The notes below the pieces were generated by a model. The model had not been told where the DNA came from. It saw nothing but the letters and a program-made list of their open reading frames with translations, and did no database searches. A stretch of 64,000 bases of DNA from Actinomycetospora lemnae. Its GTDB lineage: Bacteria; Actinomycetota; Actinomycetes; Mycobacteriales; Pseudonocardiaceae. Shown piece after piece: positions 42,633 through 52,348 of this stretch (position 1 is the first letter of the stretch; the number at the start of each line of letters is the position of its first letter). The stretch is taken from positions 124,001 to 188,000 of the forward strand of contig NZ_JAQZAO010000004.1 of NCBI RefSeq assembly GCF_028737315.1, in the 5' to 3' direction. A program made the position numbers and the translations under genes.

Positions 42633-42734
42633 TCAGGGGTGGTTGTCGCGGTGGAAGAGCTCGAGCTGGAACTCGTCGGGGTCGCGCAGGCAGAGCACCG
42701 CGCCGTAGTCCCGGTCGACGACGGGGGTGGACAT
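42633..42734 (-). pseudogene. VOC/glyoxalase-fold C-terminal fragment
   Basis: The last 33 codons read MSTPVVDRDYGAVLCLRDPD then EFQLELFHRDNHP and stop, the typical C-terminal strand and metal-ligand Glu of a VOC (glyoxalase/dioxygenase) domain. The N-terminal part is absent; directly upstream lies an inverted piece related to the NTF2-like gene at 51951. A broken gene. Confidence 0.65.
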
Positions 42735-42783
42735 GCCGAAGGGTCCCGAACCATGGGGGCGGCGCCTCGTCACCTCGTCCAAT

Positions 42784-42892
42784 CCGGTAGGGGGCGGGGC
42801 GGGATGGCGGTCCAGCGTACTGCTCTCGGTGAGATCGAGCGGTGGAATTGCGCCGTTCTCGCTACGGCCTTGCTGCGGGACAGGCACGAACG
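42784..42892. repeat. Dispersed ~105-bp repeat, copy 1
   Basis: Shares with 52349-52453 runs such as CCAGCGTACTGCTC, GAGATCGAG and AATTGCGCCGTT, roughly 80% identical with small indels, same orientation. Contains TACGCT (minus strand) and the CGAACGGCGC-like core seen near 1950. Confidence 0.75.
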
Positions 42893-42989
42893 GTGACTGC
42901 GCCATCACTACACGTTCAGTGCGCGCGGCGGGAGGTCGAGCGGTACGGACCCGCTGCCTGCTGTTGGCGGGCGCCGGAGAGCTCCGCCC

Positions 42990-43110
42990 GCACGCTGGCC
43001 GGCGCAGGGCTTCGAGGCGGCCGTTGATCGCTTCGCCCGAGCGTGGCCAGTTCCTCGAGCCCGGCGGGTATCGCCGCTCGGACCACGTCGCCGGAGATGG
43101 CGACGCTCTG
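42990..43110 (-). pseudogene. ISL3-type transposase 3' remnant
   Basis: On the minus strand AAIPAGLEELATLG and, one frame over, SGEAINGRLEALRRPA match the C-terminal part of ISL3-family transposases (ELxTLGRTL...GPTEAINGRLEALRR). Only this piece remains and it is frameshifted. No other part of the element and no inverted repeats were found. Confidence 0.65.
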
Positions 43111-43344
43111 ACCACTGGTGCACCGTCACCGGCGCCTGCTGCTGTGGAACGTGCGGAACCTGCCGTGGATGCGCGTCGTCGCCCAGATCGTCCGTCGGCA
43201 ATTCGCCGCGAGACCGAAGAAGAGGTGCGTGGGCACGCCACGCTAATCGCTGTATCCGGTCACCGATCTGATCGCCATGCTGACGGCAGGAGCCCGGGTC
43301 GGGGAGGCGCGCCGGGGCCGGTGACACCTTCTCGGAGAGACGAC

Positions 43345-46300
43345 ATGGTCGAGCTGACGGCTGACGAGCCGCCCCAGGCCCTCAGGACCGGCTCCCGCGC
43401 GCAGGCGCCGACCGCAGCGCGCCGCGACGAACCGATACCGGCCGGTCGGTCGGGGGTGGCACGCTTCGCCGACCGGGTGCCGGACCTCCTCGCCGGCTAC
43501 CTCGCGTTCGTCGCGACCTTCTGCGCCGTCACGGCGATCGTGCCGCCACTGCGCGCCCCCCTGGAGTGGCTGCGGACCGCGATCGAGGTCGTGTCGGTGG
43601 AGGCGCCGCCGAGCCTGGCCACCGCGACCTTCCTGGGCATCCTCGCTTCCGCGGTGCGCCGACGGATGCGCGCGGCGTGGTGGTTCGTGGTGGCCTACGT
43701 CGTGCTGAGCCGCGTGCTGGGCGGTGTCGAGCTCACGATCGACACGGAGGCGGACGACCCGGTCACCCTCGTCGTCGGGGGCACGGGGACGTGGCTGAGG
43801 CTGGTGTTCGGCATTGCGGCGCTCGCGATCCTGCTCATCGCCCGTCCGTGGTTCACCGCGAGGACCCAGCAGCACAGCGGGTGGCGCGCGCTGGGGACCT
43901 ACCTCGCTCTCGTCCTCGCCGGCACCCTGCTCGGCTGGGGCCTGCTGCAGCTGTTCCCGGGCACGCTGACCAATCCCGCGGACCGGCTCGGGTGGGCCGT
44001 CACCTACGTGCTCGGCGGTCTCGGCGACCCCGGAGCGGTGGGCATCGACGGCGCCGGGCCGCGTGCGGTCACGTTCCTGTGCGGGCTGTTCGGCGCCCTC
44101 GCCGTGCTGGCCGCCGCGTACGTGCTGTTCCGGCCTCGGCTCGACCGCCGCCGGCTCGACCCCGCCGACGAGCAGCGGCTGCGGGTGCTGCTCGAGCAGT
44201 ACGGCGACGACGACTCGCTGGGCTACTTCGCCACCCGCCGCGACAAGGCCGCTGTGTTCTCGAAGTCGGGCAAGTCCGCGGTGACCTTCCGTGTCGTCTC
44301 CGGCGTCAGCCTCGCCAGTGGGGACCCGATCGGCGATCCGGAGGCGTGGCCGGGCGCGATCGAGGTCTGGCTCGACGAGGCGCGCCGGTACGGCTGGCTG
44401 CCTGCCGTGATGGGCGCGAGCGAACGCGGTGCCCGCGCCTACGCGGGCGTGGGGCTGAGCGTCGTCGAGCTGGGCGACGAGGCGGTCCTCGACGTCCGGG
44501 AGTTCTCGGTGGAGGGCCGGTCGATGCGGGTGGTCCGCCAGGCCGTGAGCCGGGTGGAGCGGACGGGCCACACCGTCCGGGTCCGGCGGCACGCCGACCT
44601 CTCCCCGGACGAGATGAAGGAGGTCGTCGAGCGCGCCGACGCCTGGCGCGACACCGACGCCGAGCGCGGCTTCTCGATGGCGCTCTCCCGCCTGGGCGAT
44701 CCGGCCGACGGGCAGTGCGTGCTGGTCGAGTGCTTCGACGGTGCCGGGGAGCTGCGCGCGCTGCTGTCGTTCGTGCCGTGGGGCCGTCACGGCCTGTCCC
44801 TGGATCTCATGCGCCGCGACCGCACCGCCGAGAACGGCCTGACCGAGTTCATGGTCGTCTCACTCGTCGAGCAGGCGCGCGCCCTCGGGGTGGACCGCCT
44901 GTCTCTCAACTTCGCGATGTTCCGCGCCGCGTTCGAGCAGGGCGAGCGGATCGGGGCCGGCCCGGTGCTCCGGCTGTGGCGACGCCTGCTCGTGCTGGGG
45001 TCGCGCTGGTGGCAGCTCGAGTCGCTCTACCGTGCGAACGCGAAGTACCAGCCGATCTGGACGCCGCGCTACCTGTGCTATCGCGCCGCCCGCGACCTCC
45101 CACGGCTCGGTCTGGCCGCTGCGGCCGCGGAGGGGTTCCTCACCACCCCGACCCTGCGGACCCTGCAACGCCGCGGCCTCGCCGAGGAGGGCGGTCCGGC
45201 CGTCGTCCTCCCCCCGCCGTCCCCGGTCGAGGCGGAGGATCCCGTCGCGGCGCAGCTCGCGGCCCGCCTGTCCCGGCTGCCCGAGCAGGTCCGCGTGCGG
45301 CACGCCAAGTACGAACGGATGCTGGCCGGCGGCGTCGACCCCTACCCCGTCGGCCACCCGCGCACCGCGAGCCTCGCGCAGATCCGAGCCCGGTTCGGGC
45401 ACCTCGAGGCGGACGCGGCGACCGGCGAGCGCGTGGCGGTGACCGGACGGGTCGTGCGTGTCCGCGACTTCGGTGGGCTGTGCTTCGCCGTGCTGCAGGA
45501 GGGGGACGCGCAGCTGCAGGTGATGCTCACGGCCTCCCGGCTCGGCCGCGACGGCGTGCGCGACTGGGCGCGGCAGGTCGACCTCGGTGACCACGTGGGC
45601 GTCACCGGCGAGGTGGGGACGTCCCGCCACGGGGAGCTGTCCGTGCTGGCCACCGCGTGGTCGATCACCGCGAAGTGCCTGCGCCCCCTGCCCGACAAGC
45701 GTCGCGGCCTGGCCGACCCCGAGGCCCGGGTCCGTCAGCGCTACCTCGACCTGGTGGTCAACGGCGCGGCCCGCCGCATGCTGCGGCAACGGTCGGACGC
45801 CGTGCACGCGGTGCGCGAGTGCCTCACCGGCCAGGGCTACCTCGAGGTCGAGACCCCGATGCTGCAGCCGGTGCACGGCGGCGCCAACGCCCGGCCTTTC
45901 ACCACCCACATCAACGCCTACGACATGCGTCTCTACCTGCGCATCGCGCCCGAGCTTTACCTCAAACGACTCATGGTCGGGGGCGCTGAGAAGGTGTTCG
46001 AGCTCAACCGCAACTTCCGCAACGAGGGCGCGGACGCCACCCACAACCCCGAGTTCACCATGCTCGAGGCGTACGAGGCCTACGGCGACTACGACACCAT
46101 GCAGACGATGGTGCAGGACATGATCCAGCAGGCCGCCCGCGCGGCGCTGGGCGGCACCGTCGTCGTCCACCAGGGCCGCGAGTACGACCTCGGCGGGACC
46201 TGGCGCGCCACGACCGTCAACGCGGCCATCTCCCACGCACTGGGCGAGGAGGTCACCGCCGACACCACCATCGAGGAACTGCGCCGCCTCTGCGATCGCG

Positions 46301-46743
46301 TCGACGTCCCCTACGACCCGGACTGGGGTCGCGGAGCCGTCGTCCTGGAGCTCTACGAACACCTCGTCGAGGACCGCACCCTCGAACCGACCTTCTACCG
46401 CGACTTCCCGACCGACGTGTCCCCGCTCACCCGCCAGCACCGCGACGACCCGCGCCTGGCCGAGCGCTGGGACCTGGTCTGTTTCGGCGCCGAGATCGGG
46501 ACCGCCTACTCCGAGTTGATCGACCCGGTCGAGCAGCGCAAGCGGCTCACCGAGCAGTCGCTCCTGGCAGCCGGTGGGGATGCCGAGGCGATGGAGCTCG
46601 ACGAGGACTTCCTGCTCGCCCTCGAGTACGCCATGCCGCCGTCCGGCGGGCTGGGGATGGGGGTCGACCGCATGGTCATGATGCTGACCGGCAGCACCAT
46701 CCGCGAGAGCGTGCTCTTCCCGATCGTCCGACCCGGGCGCTGA
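43345..46743 (+). CDS. lysX: Bifunctional lysylphosphatidylglycerol synthase / lysyl-tRNA synthetase LysX
   Basis: 1132 residues. LysX charges tRNA-Lys and transfers lysine to phosphatidylglycerol, making the membrane more positive and resistant to cationic peptides. Order: N-terminal membrane domain (about six helices, residues 35-260), a DUF2156 transferase domain (about 280-600: KAAVFSKSGKSAVTFRVVSG, NFAMFRAAFEQGE), an OB-fold (about 665-790: VAVTGRVVRVRDFGGLCFAV) and a class II LysRS core with motif 2 FRNEGADATHNPEFTMLEAY and motif 3 GGLGMGVDRMVMMLTGS. ATG 43345 chosen with GGAGAGA upstream; GTG 43321 is in frame. Confidence 0.96.
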   Translation: MVELTADEPPQALRTGSRAQAPTAARRDEPIPAGRSGVARFADRVPDLLAGYLAFVATFCAVTAIVPPLRAPLEWLRTAIEVVSVEAPPSLATATFLGILASAVRRRMRAAWWFVVAYVVLSRVLGGVELTIDTEADDPVTLVVGGTGTWLRLVFGIAALAILLIARPWFTARTQQHSGWRALGTYLALVLAGTLLGWGLLQLFPGTLTNPADRLGWAVTYVLGGLGDPGAVGIDGAGPRAVTFLCGLFGALAVLAAAYVLFRPRLDRRRLDPADEQRLRVLLEQYGDDDSLGYFATRRDKAAVFSKSGKSAVTFRVVSGVSLASGDPIGDPEAWPGAIEVWLDEARRYGWLPAVMGASERGARAYAGVGLSVVELGDEAVLDVREFSVEGRSMRVVRQAVSRVERTGHTVRVRRHADLSPDEMKEVVERADAWRDTDAERGFSMALSRLGDPADGQCVLVECFDGAGELRALLSFVPWGRHGLSLDLMRRDRTAENGLTEFMVVSLVEQARALGVDRLSLNFAMFRAAFEQGERIGAGPVLRLWRRLLVLGSRWWQLESLYRANAKYQPIWTPRYLCYRAARDLPRLGLAAAAAEGFLTTPTLRTLQRRGLAEEGGPAVVLPPPSPVEAEDPVAAQLAARLSRLPEQVRVRHAKYERMLAGGVDPYPVGHPRTASLAQIRARFGHLEADAATGERVAVTGRVVRVRDFGGLCFAVLQEGDAQLQVMLTASRLGRDGVRDWARQVDLGDHVGVTGEVGTSRHGELSVLATAWSITAKCLRPLPDKRRGLADPEARVRQRYLDLVVNGAARRMLRQRSDAVHAVRECLTGQGYLEVETPMLQPVHGGANARPFTTHINAYDMRLYLRIAPELYLKRLMVGGAEKVFELNRNFRNEGADATHNPEFTMLEAYEAYGDYDTMQTMVQDMIQQAARAALGGTVVVHQGREYDLGGTWRATTVNAAISHALGEEVTADTTIEELRRLCDRVDVPYDPDWGRGAVVLELYEHLVEDRTLEPTFYRDFPTDVSPLTRQHRDDPRLAERWDLVCFGAEIGTAYSELIDPVEQRKRLTEQSLLAAGGDAEAMELDEDFLLALEYAMPPSGGLGMGVDRMVMMLTGSTIRESVLFPIVRPGR

Positions 46744-47117
46744 ACCCGGACCGCGTCCCTCGTGCGCCGGGACCGGGTCGCGGGGCAGGGCGGGGACGGC
46801 CCGCGGGGTTTCGCCGAGCGCCGAGACAGCCCGCAACACCCGAGGTCGATCAGGTCGAGCCCGGACGAGATAGGTGCCGAGGGCGGCGAGCCGGTCCGCG
46901 TCGGCCGGCGTGGCCCATGCCCGCAACGGCGGAGTAGTGACGGCAACGGGTGGGAGGCAGGCCCAGGCCGCACCGGGCCGCGGCTGTTCCCCGAAGCTGA
47001 CCCTCCGGGCTCCTTGCCCCGCTTCAGTGACGTGCGTCACGCTTTCGTGGTCGAACGGTGCTGAGCACGCGGCGCCATCCACTGAGGCAACGCGAGACCG
47101 ACGAGCAAGGGAAAGCA
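46744..47117. other. Intergenic region before the Hsp70-like gene
   Basis: 374 bp with no convincing gene. It contains a CRP-like palindrome at 47027. Confidence 0.5.
47027..47040. promoter_or_regulatory. CRP/FNR-like palindrome GTGACGTGCGTCAC
   Basis: GTGA-N6-TCAC, perfectly symmetric in its arms, 78 bp upstream of the Hsp70-like gene start. It fits the CRP half-site spacing but is a single short match. Confidence 0.4.
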
Positions 47118-49598
47118 GTGGGTTACGGGCTCGGTGTCGACCTGGGCACCACGTTCACCGCCGCCGCTGTCGAGCGCCACGGGCACGCGGAGATGGTGAC
47201 GCTCGGGGACCGGTCGGCGGCCGTGCCGTCGGTGGTCGTCGTCCGCGCCGACGGTGAGGTCCTGACCGGAGACGCCGCGGATCGCCGGGCCGCGATCGAT
47301 CCGGATCGCGCCGCGCGCGAGGTGAAGCGGCGCCTCGGCGACCCGGTACCGCTGGTGCTCGGCGGCTCGCCGCACTCGGCCGCGGAGCTCATGGGCTTGC
47401 AGCTGCGCGCCGTGGTGGGGTTGGTCAGTGAGCGCGAGGGCCGCATGCCCGACGCGGTGACGCTCACCCACCCCGCCAACTGGGGCCCGTACAAGAAGGA
47501 ACTGTTCGACCAGGTGCCGCGGATGGCGGGACTGCGGTCTGTCCGGATGATCACGGAGCCGGAGGCGGCGGCCGCGCACTACGCGTCGAACGAGCGTCTG
47601 GAGGAGGGTGCGCTCGTCGCGGTCTACGACCTCGGCGGCGGGACGTTCGACGCGACTGTTCTGCGCAAGACCGGCCTGGGATTCGAGATCCTCGGGACGC
47701 CGGAAGGCCTCGAGGGGCTGGGCGGCATCGACTTCGACGAGGCCGTGTTCGAACACGTCGATCGCAGCCTCGGCCGCCCGCTGTCCGGTCTCGACCCGTC
47801 GGACCCGCACGACACCACGGCCGTCGTCCGTCTCCGGCAGGACTGCGTGCGTGCGAAAGAGGCTCTCTCGGCCGACACCGAGGCCACCGTGCCGGTGATC
47901 CTGCCGAAGCTGCAGACCGAGGTGCGTCTGACCCGCGGCGAGTTCGAGGACATGATCCGTCCGTCGATCGGCGCCACCATCGAGGCACTGCTCCGAGCGT
48001 TGCTGTCCGCCGGCGTGGTGGCCGACCGCCTGTCCACCGTGCTGCTGGTGGGCGGCTCGTCACGGATCCCACTGGTCTCGCAGATGGTGTCGGCCGAGTT
48101 GGGCCGCTCGACCGCCGTCGACACCCACCCGAAGCACTCGATCGCGCTCGGTGCGGCGGCGATGTCCGGTCGCGGCTACCTCGACGACCTCGGCCGGTAC
48201 AGCGGCCCGCCGAGCGGCGCCGATCCGGTGCCGACGGCCATGGCCCAGCGCGGCCCGCGCACCGGGGAGGGCCCGGACGGACCGAGCACCGGTGGAATCC
48301 CTCACGGACTGCGCGGCGTGACAGGCCCACCGAAGGGTCGCACGCCCATCGGTCAGACCGCCGCCGTCCGCCCGGTGCCGCCGTCGCCGGGCCCGGCGGG
48401 GCCGGGTACGGCGGGCCCGCCCCCGGCGGTTGCCGTCCCGGGTGCCCCGGCCGCGGGAGTCCCTGCCTCGGCCCTGCGCGGGTCGGGCTCGACGCAGGAC
48501 CACGAGGCGGGCTCCGGGAACCGTCAACCCACGGTGACACTCTCACGGCGCTGGCTGATCGCCGGGTCGGCCGCAGTGGTGCTGGTGCTCGTCATGACCG
48601 GAGTCGCGATCGTGGTTCTGGTGTGGGGGCCACCGGCGGCAGCAAGTGAGACGACTCTGGAGCCGGTGAACACGGCCCAAGCCAACCCGTTCCTGCCGCA
48701 GCCCAGCGGTACCGACGCTCCGGGCGTGGCCGCGCCCCACGGCGCGTCCGGCTCCTTGGGGGGCGACACTCCGGGCCTGTTCGGGGGCAGCGGGAGCAAC
48801 ATCTGCCGGCGTGACGAGATAGCGAGCTTCCTGGCCAACAACCCCGACGTCGGCGCGGCCTGGGCGCAGGCTGAGGGCATCGACCCGAGCCAGATCGGCG
48901 ACTTCCTGGCGCACCTGACTCCCCTGGTCCTCCGCGCGGACACCGCGGTGACCAATCACGGGTACGCCGACGGGCGCCTCACCAGTCGACCCGCGATCCT
49001 CCAGAGCGGCACCGCGGTCCTGGTCGACGGGTACGGCACGCCGCGGGTCAAGTGCTACTGCGGCAACCCGCTCACCGAACCCCCACACGACCTCCCGATG
49101 CGGTTCGAGGGCACGGCTTGGCCGGCCTTCGTCCAGGTCGGCATCGTGGTCGTCCGACCTGCGCCGGTGATCGTCGACACCCTCACCGTCGTCAACGTGG
49201 TCACCAACGACACCTACGTGATCAGCACCCCGCCATGGCGGTATGGACCCCCGCCCCCGCCGCGTCTCGTGAGGGGCTCGAGGACCTCGAGCAGTGACGC
49301 CACGCCCACAACCACGACTCCGACCGTCACCAGCACGACAGGCCTCGCCACCACGACGACGACGGGCACCACCACGGCGACGGGCACGACCACGGGGACG
49401 GGCACGGCCACGGGGACGGGCACGACCACGGCGACGGGCACGACCACGGCGACGGGCACCACCACGGCGACGGGCACGACCACCGCCACCACCGCGACGG
49501 GCACCACTACCGCGTCGGGCGCCACCACCGCGACGGGTGCCACGACTGCGACCGGCACCACCGCCAGCGTCTCGCCGACGAGCACGAGCGGACCGTGA
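47118..49598 (+). CDS. Hsp70-like ATPase fused to a membrane helix and extracellular DUF6777-like domain
   Basis: 826 residues. N-terminal actin-like ATPase (1-360): GVDLGTTFTAAAVERHGHAE (phosphate 1), VAVYDLGGGTFDATVLRK (phosphate 2), VLLVGGSSRIPLVSQM (adenosine). Instead of a DnaK substrate domain there is a Pro-rich linker, a transmembrane helix (about 480-505, LIAGSAAVVLVLVMTGVAIV), and an extracellular domain (about 560-690: IASFLANNPDVGAAWAQAEG, KCYCGNPLTEPPHDLP with a CxC) resembling DUF6777. The end is a Thr-rich repeat tail (TTTATG units, 49370-49560). GTG start with AAGGGA. Role unknown; a membrane sensor or secretion-linked ATPase is conceivable. Confidence 0.85.
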   Translation: MGYGLGVDLGTTFTAAAVERHGHAEMVTLGDRSAAVPSVVVVRADGEVLTGDAADRRAAIDPDRAAREVKRRLGDPVPLVLGGSPHSAAELMGLQLRAVVGLVSEREGRMPDAVTLTHPANWGPYKKELFDQVPRMAGLRSVRMITEPEAAAAHYASNERLEEGALVAVYDLGGGTFDATVLRKTGLGFEILGTPEGLEGLGGIDFDEAVFEHVDRSLGRPLSGLDPSDPHDTTAVVRLRQDCVRAKEALSADTEATVPVILPKLQTEVRLTRGEFEDMIRPSIGATIEALLRALLSAGVVADRLSTVLLVGGSSRIPLVSQMVSAELGRSTAVDTHPKHSIALGAAAMSGRGYLDDLGRYSGPPSGADPVPTAMAQRGPRTGEGPDGPSTGGIPHGLRGVTGPPKGRTPIGQTAAVRPVPPSPGPAGPGTAGPPPAVAVPGAPAAGVPASALRGSGSTQDHEAGSGNRQPTVTLSRRWLIAGSAAVVLVLVMTGVAIVVLVWGPPAAASETTLEPVNTAQANPFLPQPSGTDAPGVAAPHGASGSLGGDTPGLFGGSGSNICRRDEIASFLANNPDVGAAWAQAEGIDPSQIGDFLAHLTPLVLRADTAVTNHGYADGRLTSRPAILQSGTAVLVDGYGTPRVKCYCGNPLTEPPHDLPMRFEGTAWPAFVQVGIVVVRPAPVIVDTLTVVNVVTNDTYVISTPPWRYGPPPPPRLVRGSRTSSSDATPTTTTPTVTSTTGLATTTTTGTTTATGTTTGTGTATGTGTTTATGTTTATGTTTATGTTTATTATGTTTASGATTATGATTATGTTASVSPTSTSGP

Positions 49599-49667
49599 GC
49601 CAGGTGACCTTCCCCGTACTCGCGAGGGTCTGTCGGTCGAACGTCGTCGGTGTCGGAGCCCGGGCGA

Positions 49668-51207
49668 TCAGGCGCGGGTGAGGTGGCGGCGGAGGAGCTT
49701 GCCCGACGGTGTGCGGGGGAGCTGGTCGACCACGACGATCTGCGCGATCTTCTTGTAGGGGGCGACCCGTTCGGAGAGCCATGCCTGGACGGCGGTCAGG
49801 TCGAGGTCGGGGTCGGCGACCACGTAGGCGACCGGTTCCTCGCCGTGGCGGGGGTGGGGGCGCCCGACGACGCCGGCGTCGGTGATCGCGGGGTGTTCCA
49901 CCAGCACGGCCTCGAGTTCGGCGGGGGCCACCTGGTAGGCGTCGACCTTGATGAGCTCCTTGAGTCGGTCGAGGAGGACGACGGTGCCGTCGTCCTCGAC
50001 CTGCCCGAGGTCCCCGGTGCGCAGCCAGCCGTCGTCGTCGAGCACCGCCCGGGTCTCGTCGGGACGGTCGCGGTAGCCGGCCATCACCTGCGGGCCGCGG
50101 ACCCAGAGCTCGCCGACCTCGCCGGGTCCGCGGTCCTGCCCGGTGTGCGGGTCGACGACGCGCAGCGCGGTGCTCGGCACCGGCCGACCCACGGTGCCCG
50201 GTCGGGTCCCGCCCGCGGCGCGGTCGGGAACGCACACGCACGCGGCGGTCTCGGTCAGCCCCCAGCCCTGGCCCACGACGGCGTCGGGCAGTCGGCGGGC
50301 GAGGGCCTCCTGCACCGACGGCGTCAGGGGCGCACCACCCACCGCGACCGTCCGCAGCGAGGACAGATCGTGGGAGCGGGCGAGGGGGTGGTGGGCCAGG
50401 AAGACCGCGAGGGGAGGAGGGACGGCGAGGAAGCGCACGCGGTATCGCTCGACGAGGTCGAGGAAGGACGTGGGCTCGAAGCTGGGCACGGTCACGACGG
50501 TGGCGCCCGCCGTCAGCGGCAGGGCGAGGTTCACCACGGCGCCGAGGACGTGGAAGAAGGGAGCGATGGCCAGGGTGGTGTCCTCCGGTCCGAGCGGCAT
50601 CAGTCGGCCGGCCTGGCGCAGGGCGGCCACGAGGTTGGCGTGGGTGAGCTCGACGCCCTTGGGCAGGCCCGTGGTGCCGCTGGAGAACGGCAACAGCGCC
50701 ACCGTCGACGGCTCGGCGGCGACCTCCCCGGAGCGGTGGCCGGGCTGCCGGGTGAGCACGTCCTCGAGCGAGACGGCGCCGTCGACCGGTGCCGTGCTGA
50801 GCACCGTCGTCACACCGCACCGCCTTGGCGAGGGGGACGAGGTGGGGGAGGGTGAAGGCGAGAGACGGCGCGGCCTGTGCCAGGAGGGCCCGTGCCTCCG
50901 CTGCCGTGTAGGCCGTGTTGAGCCCGGTGACGGTGGCGCCGAGCCGCATCGCGGCCCACGCCACGGCCACCCACGGGGGAGCGTTCGGGGTCCACAGCGC
51001 GACGGTGTCGTCGCGCCCGACGCCGCAGTCGTCCAGCCAGTCGGTCAACCGGTCGACGCGCCGACCCAGCTCCGTGTAGGTGACTGCCCGTCCCGAGGGG
51101 CCGTCGACGAGCGCGATGCGGTCGGGGTGGCGGCGGGCAGCTTCCTCCAGCACGTGGGGCACCGTCGCGTCGTCAGGGACGAGGTCGGGGTAGGGGCTGG
51201 TGAACAT
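49668..51207 (-). pseudogene. Acyl-CoA synthetase / 4-coumarate-CoA-ligase-like, frameshifted
   Basis: Two frames together give a complete AMP-binding enzyme (about 510 residues). The first (start ATG 51207, MFTSPYPDLVPDDATVPHVL) runs to LPHLVPLAKAVR; the second resumes at VTTVLSTAPVDGAVSLEDVL. Removing one T near 50814 would join them. All catalytic motifs lie in the second part: FSSGTTGLPKGVELTH, GWGLTETAA, WLRTGDLG, KVDAYQVAPAELE, and PRTPSGKLLRR with the catalytic Lys. So either a single-base frameshift has killed the gene or the base is a sequencing error. Divergent from a TetR gene that probably controls it. Confidence 0.85.
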
Positions 51208-51221
51208 GAGACCTCCCGCTG

Positions 51222-51266
51222 CTTGACACGCGTAAAGTACTGGCTGGCTTGACGCATGTAAAGTCT
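51222..51266. promoter_or_regulatory. Paired 19-bp repeats between acyl-CoA synthetase and tetR
   Basis: CTTGACACGCGTAAAGTAC (51222-51240) and CTTGACGCATGTAAAGTCT (51248-51266) are near-identical direct repeats 26 bp apart centre to centre, in the divergent promoter region. They are the likely TetR operators. The second contains TAAAGT exactly 7 nt before the tetR GTG, a leaderless -10. Confidence 0.65.
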
Positions 51267-51271
51267 GAGGC

Positions 51272-51991
51272 GTGGGCTCGACACGTGACCGCATCCTCGA
51301 CGCCGCCTGGGCCCTGGCCAGCGAGAGCGGGGTGGCCGGGCTGACCCTCGCGGAGGTCGGGCGGGCGGCCGGCGTCTCTCGCCAGGCGGTCTACCTCAAC
51401 TTCAAGAACCGGGCGGGCTTGCTGATGGCGATGGCGCTCCGCGCCGACGAGGCCTCGGGCTTCGTCGCGCGGATCGCGGCCACCCGCGAGCTCCCGGCCC
51501 GGGAGCGGTTCGCCGCCGTCCTGGAGGCATGGCTCGCGCACATCCCCACGATCCTGCCGGTGGCCCGGGCGCTCGAAGCCGCCACGATCACCGGCGACGA
51601 GGGCGCCGTGGTCTACCAGGAGCGCATGGAGCAGTGGCGGCGGGTCGTCAGCAGCGCCGTGCGCGCCCTGGCGTCCGCGGGAGCGCTGCGCGCGGACTGG
51701 ACTCCCGAGGAGGCCGCTGACTGGGTCTGGGCGCACACCCATCCGAGCGTCGACCACCACCTGCGCCTGGAGCGCGGATGGTCGCGGGAGCGGGTGGCGT
51801 CCCGCGTGATCGACGGCCTGGGTCGAGAACTCCTGCGACCTCGGGCTGCGTCACACCCTTTCGACGCCGCCGACTCGGACGTGGAGGTGTCCGCCGATAC
51901 GGAGGCATGTGGGACACCGCCGGCGAGCACGAAGGGTGCGCCGCGAGTGTCTACTTCTCAACGATCTTCCAGTAGGAGTCCTTGCGAGTGA
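51272..51991 (+). CDS. TetR-family regulator
   Basis: 239 residues. HTH segment: RILDAAWALASESGVAGLTL, EVGRAAGVSRQAVYLNFKNR. The ligand-binding domain runs to about residue 195 (WAHTHPSVDHHLRLERGWSR); the last ~40 residues are low-quality sequence overlapping the convergent NTF2-like gene by 41 bp, suggesting loss of the original stop. Predicted to repress the divergent acyl-CoA synthetase through the paired repeats. GTG start, leaderless promoter. Confidence 0.9.
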   Translation: MGSTRDRILDAAWALASESGVAGLTLAEVGRAAGVSRQAVYLNFKNRAGLLMAMALRADEASGFVARIAATRELPARERFAAVLEAWLAHIPTILPVARALEAATITGDEGAVVYQERMEQWRRVVSSAVRALASAGALRADWTPEEAADWVWAHTHPSVDHHLRLERGWSRERVASRVIDGLGRELLRPRAASHPFDAADSDVEVSADTEACGTPPASTKGAPRVSTSQRSSSRSPCE

Positions 51992-52337
51992 CTTTCCCGT
52001 CGCGGAACTCCCAGTGGTCGCATCCTCGCACGCGGACCTTCTCGCCCTCGGGAGTCGTGCCCGTGAGCAGCCATTCAGAGACACCGAGGTCGCCGCTGAT
52101 CCAGTGCCGGTCCTCGCCATAGTGGACGTCGGGGAGACCGTCGAAGCGGGCCGCCAGGCCCTCGCGCACCGCCGCCTTCCCGACGTGGCGCCGCCCCCAG
52201 GGTTCAGGACCCTTCGGCATGTCCAGGGAGCATTCATCGGCGAAGAATCCCATGATCTCGTCCAGGTCGTGCGCGTTGAAGGCGAGGGTTATTGCTCTCA
52301 GTGTTTCCTCGGTGGGTCGATCGTCCGCCATGGTCAT
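51951..52337 (-). CDS. NTF2-like (SnoaL-type) small protein
   Basis: 128 residues. TLRAITLAFNAHDLDEIMGF and FADECSLDMPKGPEPWGRRH, then VHYGEDRHWISGDLGVSEWL and VRVRGCDHWEFRDGKVTRKD are typical of SnoaL/NTF2-like ketosteroid-isomerase-fold proteins. Substrate unknown. Start at MTMADDRP (second Met at 52331). The upstream ~105 bp is a dispersed repeat. Part of the coding sequence (around MPKGPEPWGRR) recurs inverted near 42730. Confidence 0.82.
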   Translation of the reverse strand: MTMADDRPTEETLRAITLAFNAHDLDEIMGFFADECSLDMPKGPEPWGRRHVGKAAVREGLAARFDGLPDVHYGEDRHWISGDLGVSEWLLTGTTPEGEKVRVRGCDHWEFRDGKVTRKDSYWKIVEK

Positions 52338-52348
52338 GCTGTCCAGAT

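Noticed and set aside
43243-47082. Long minus-strand frames opposite lysX
   Set aside because: lysX has full catalytic motifs in the plus frame; the minus frames have none.
50800-50830. Programmed ribosomal frameshift in the acyl-CoA synthetase
   Set aside because: No slippery heptamer or stimulatory structure is evident, and the family is not known to use frameshifting.
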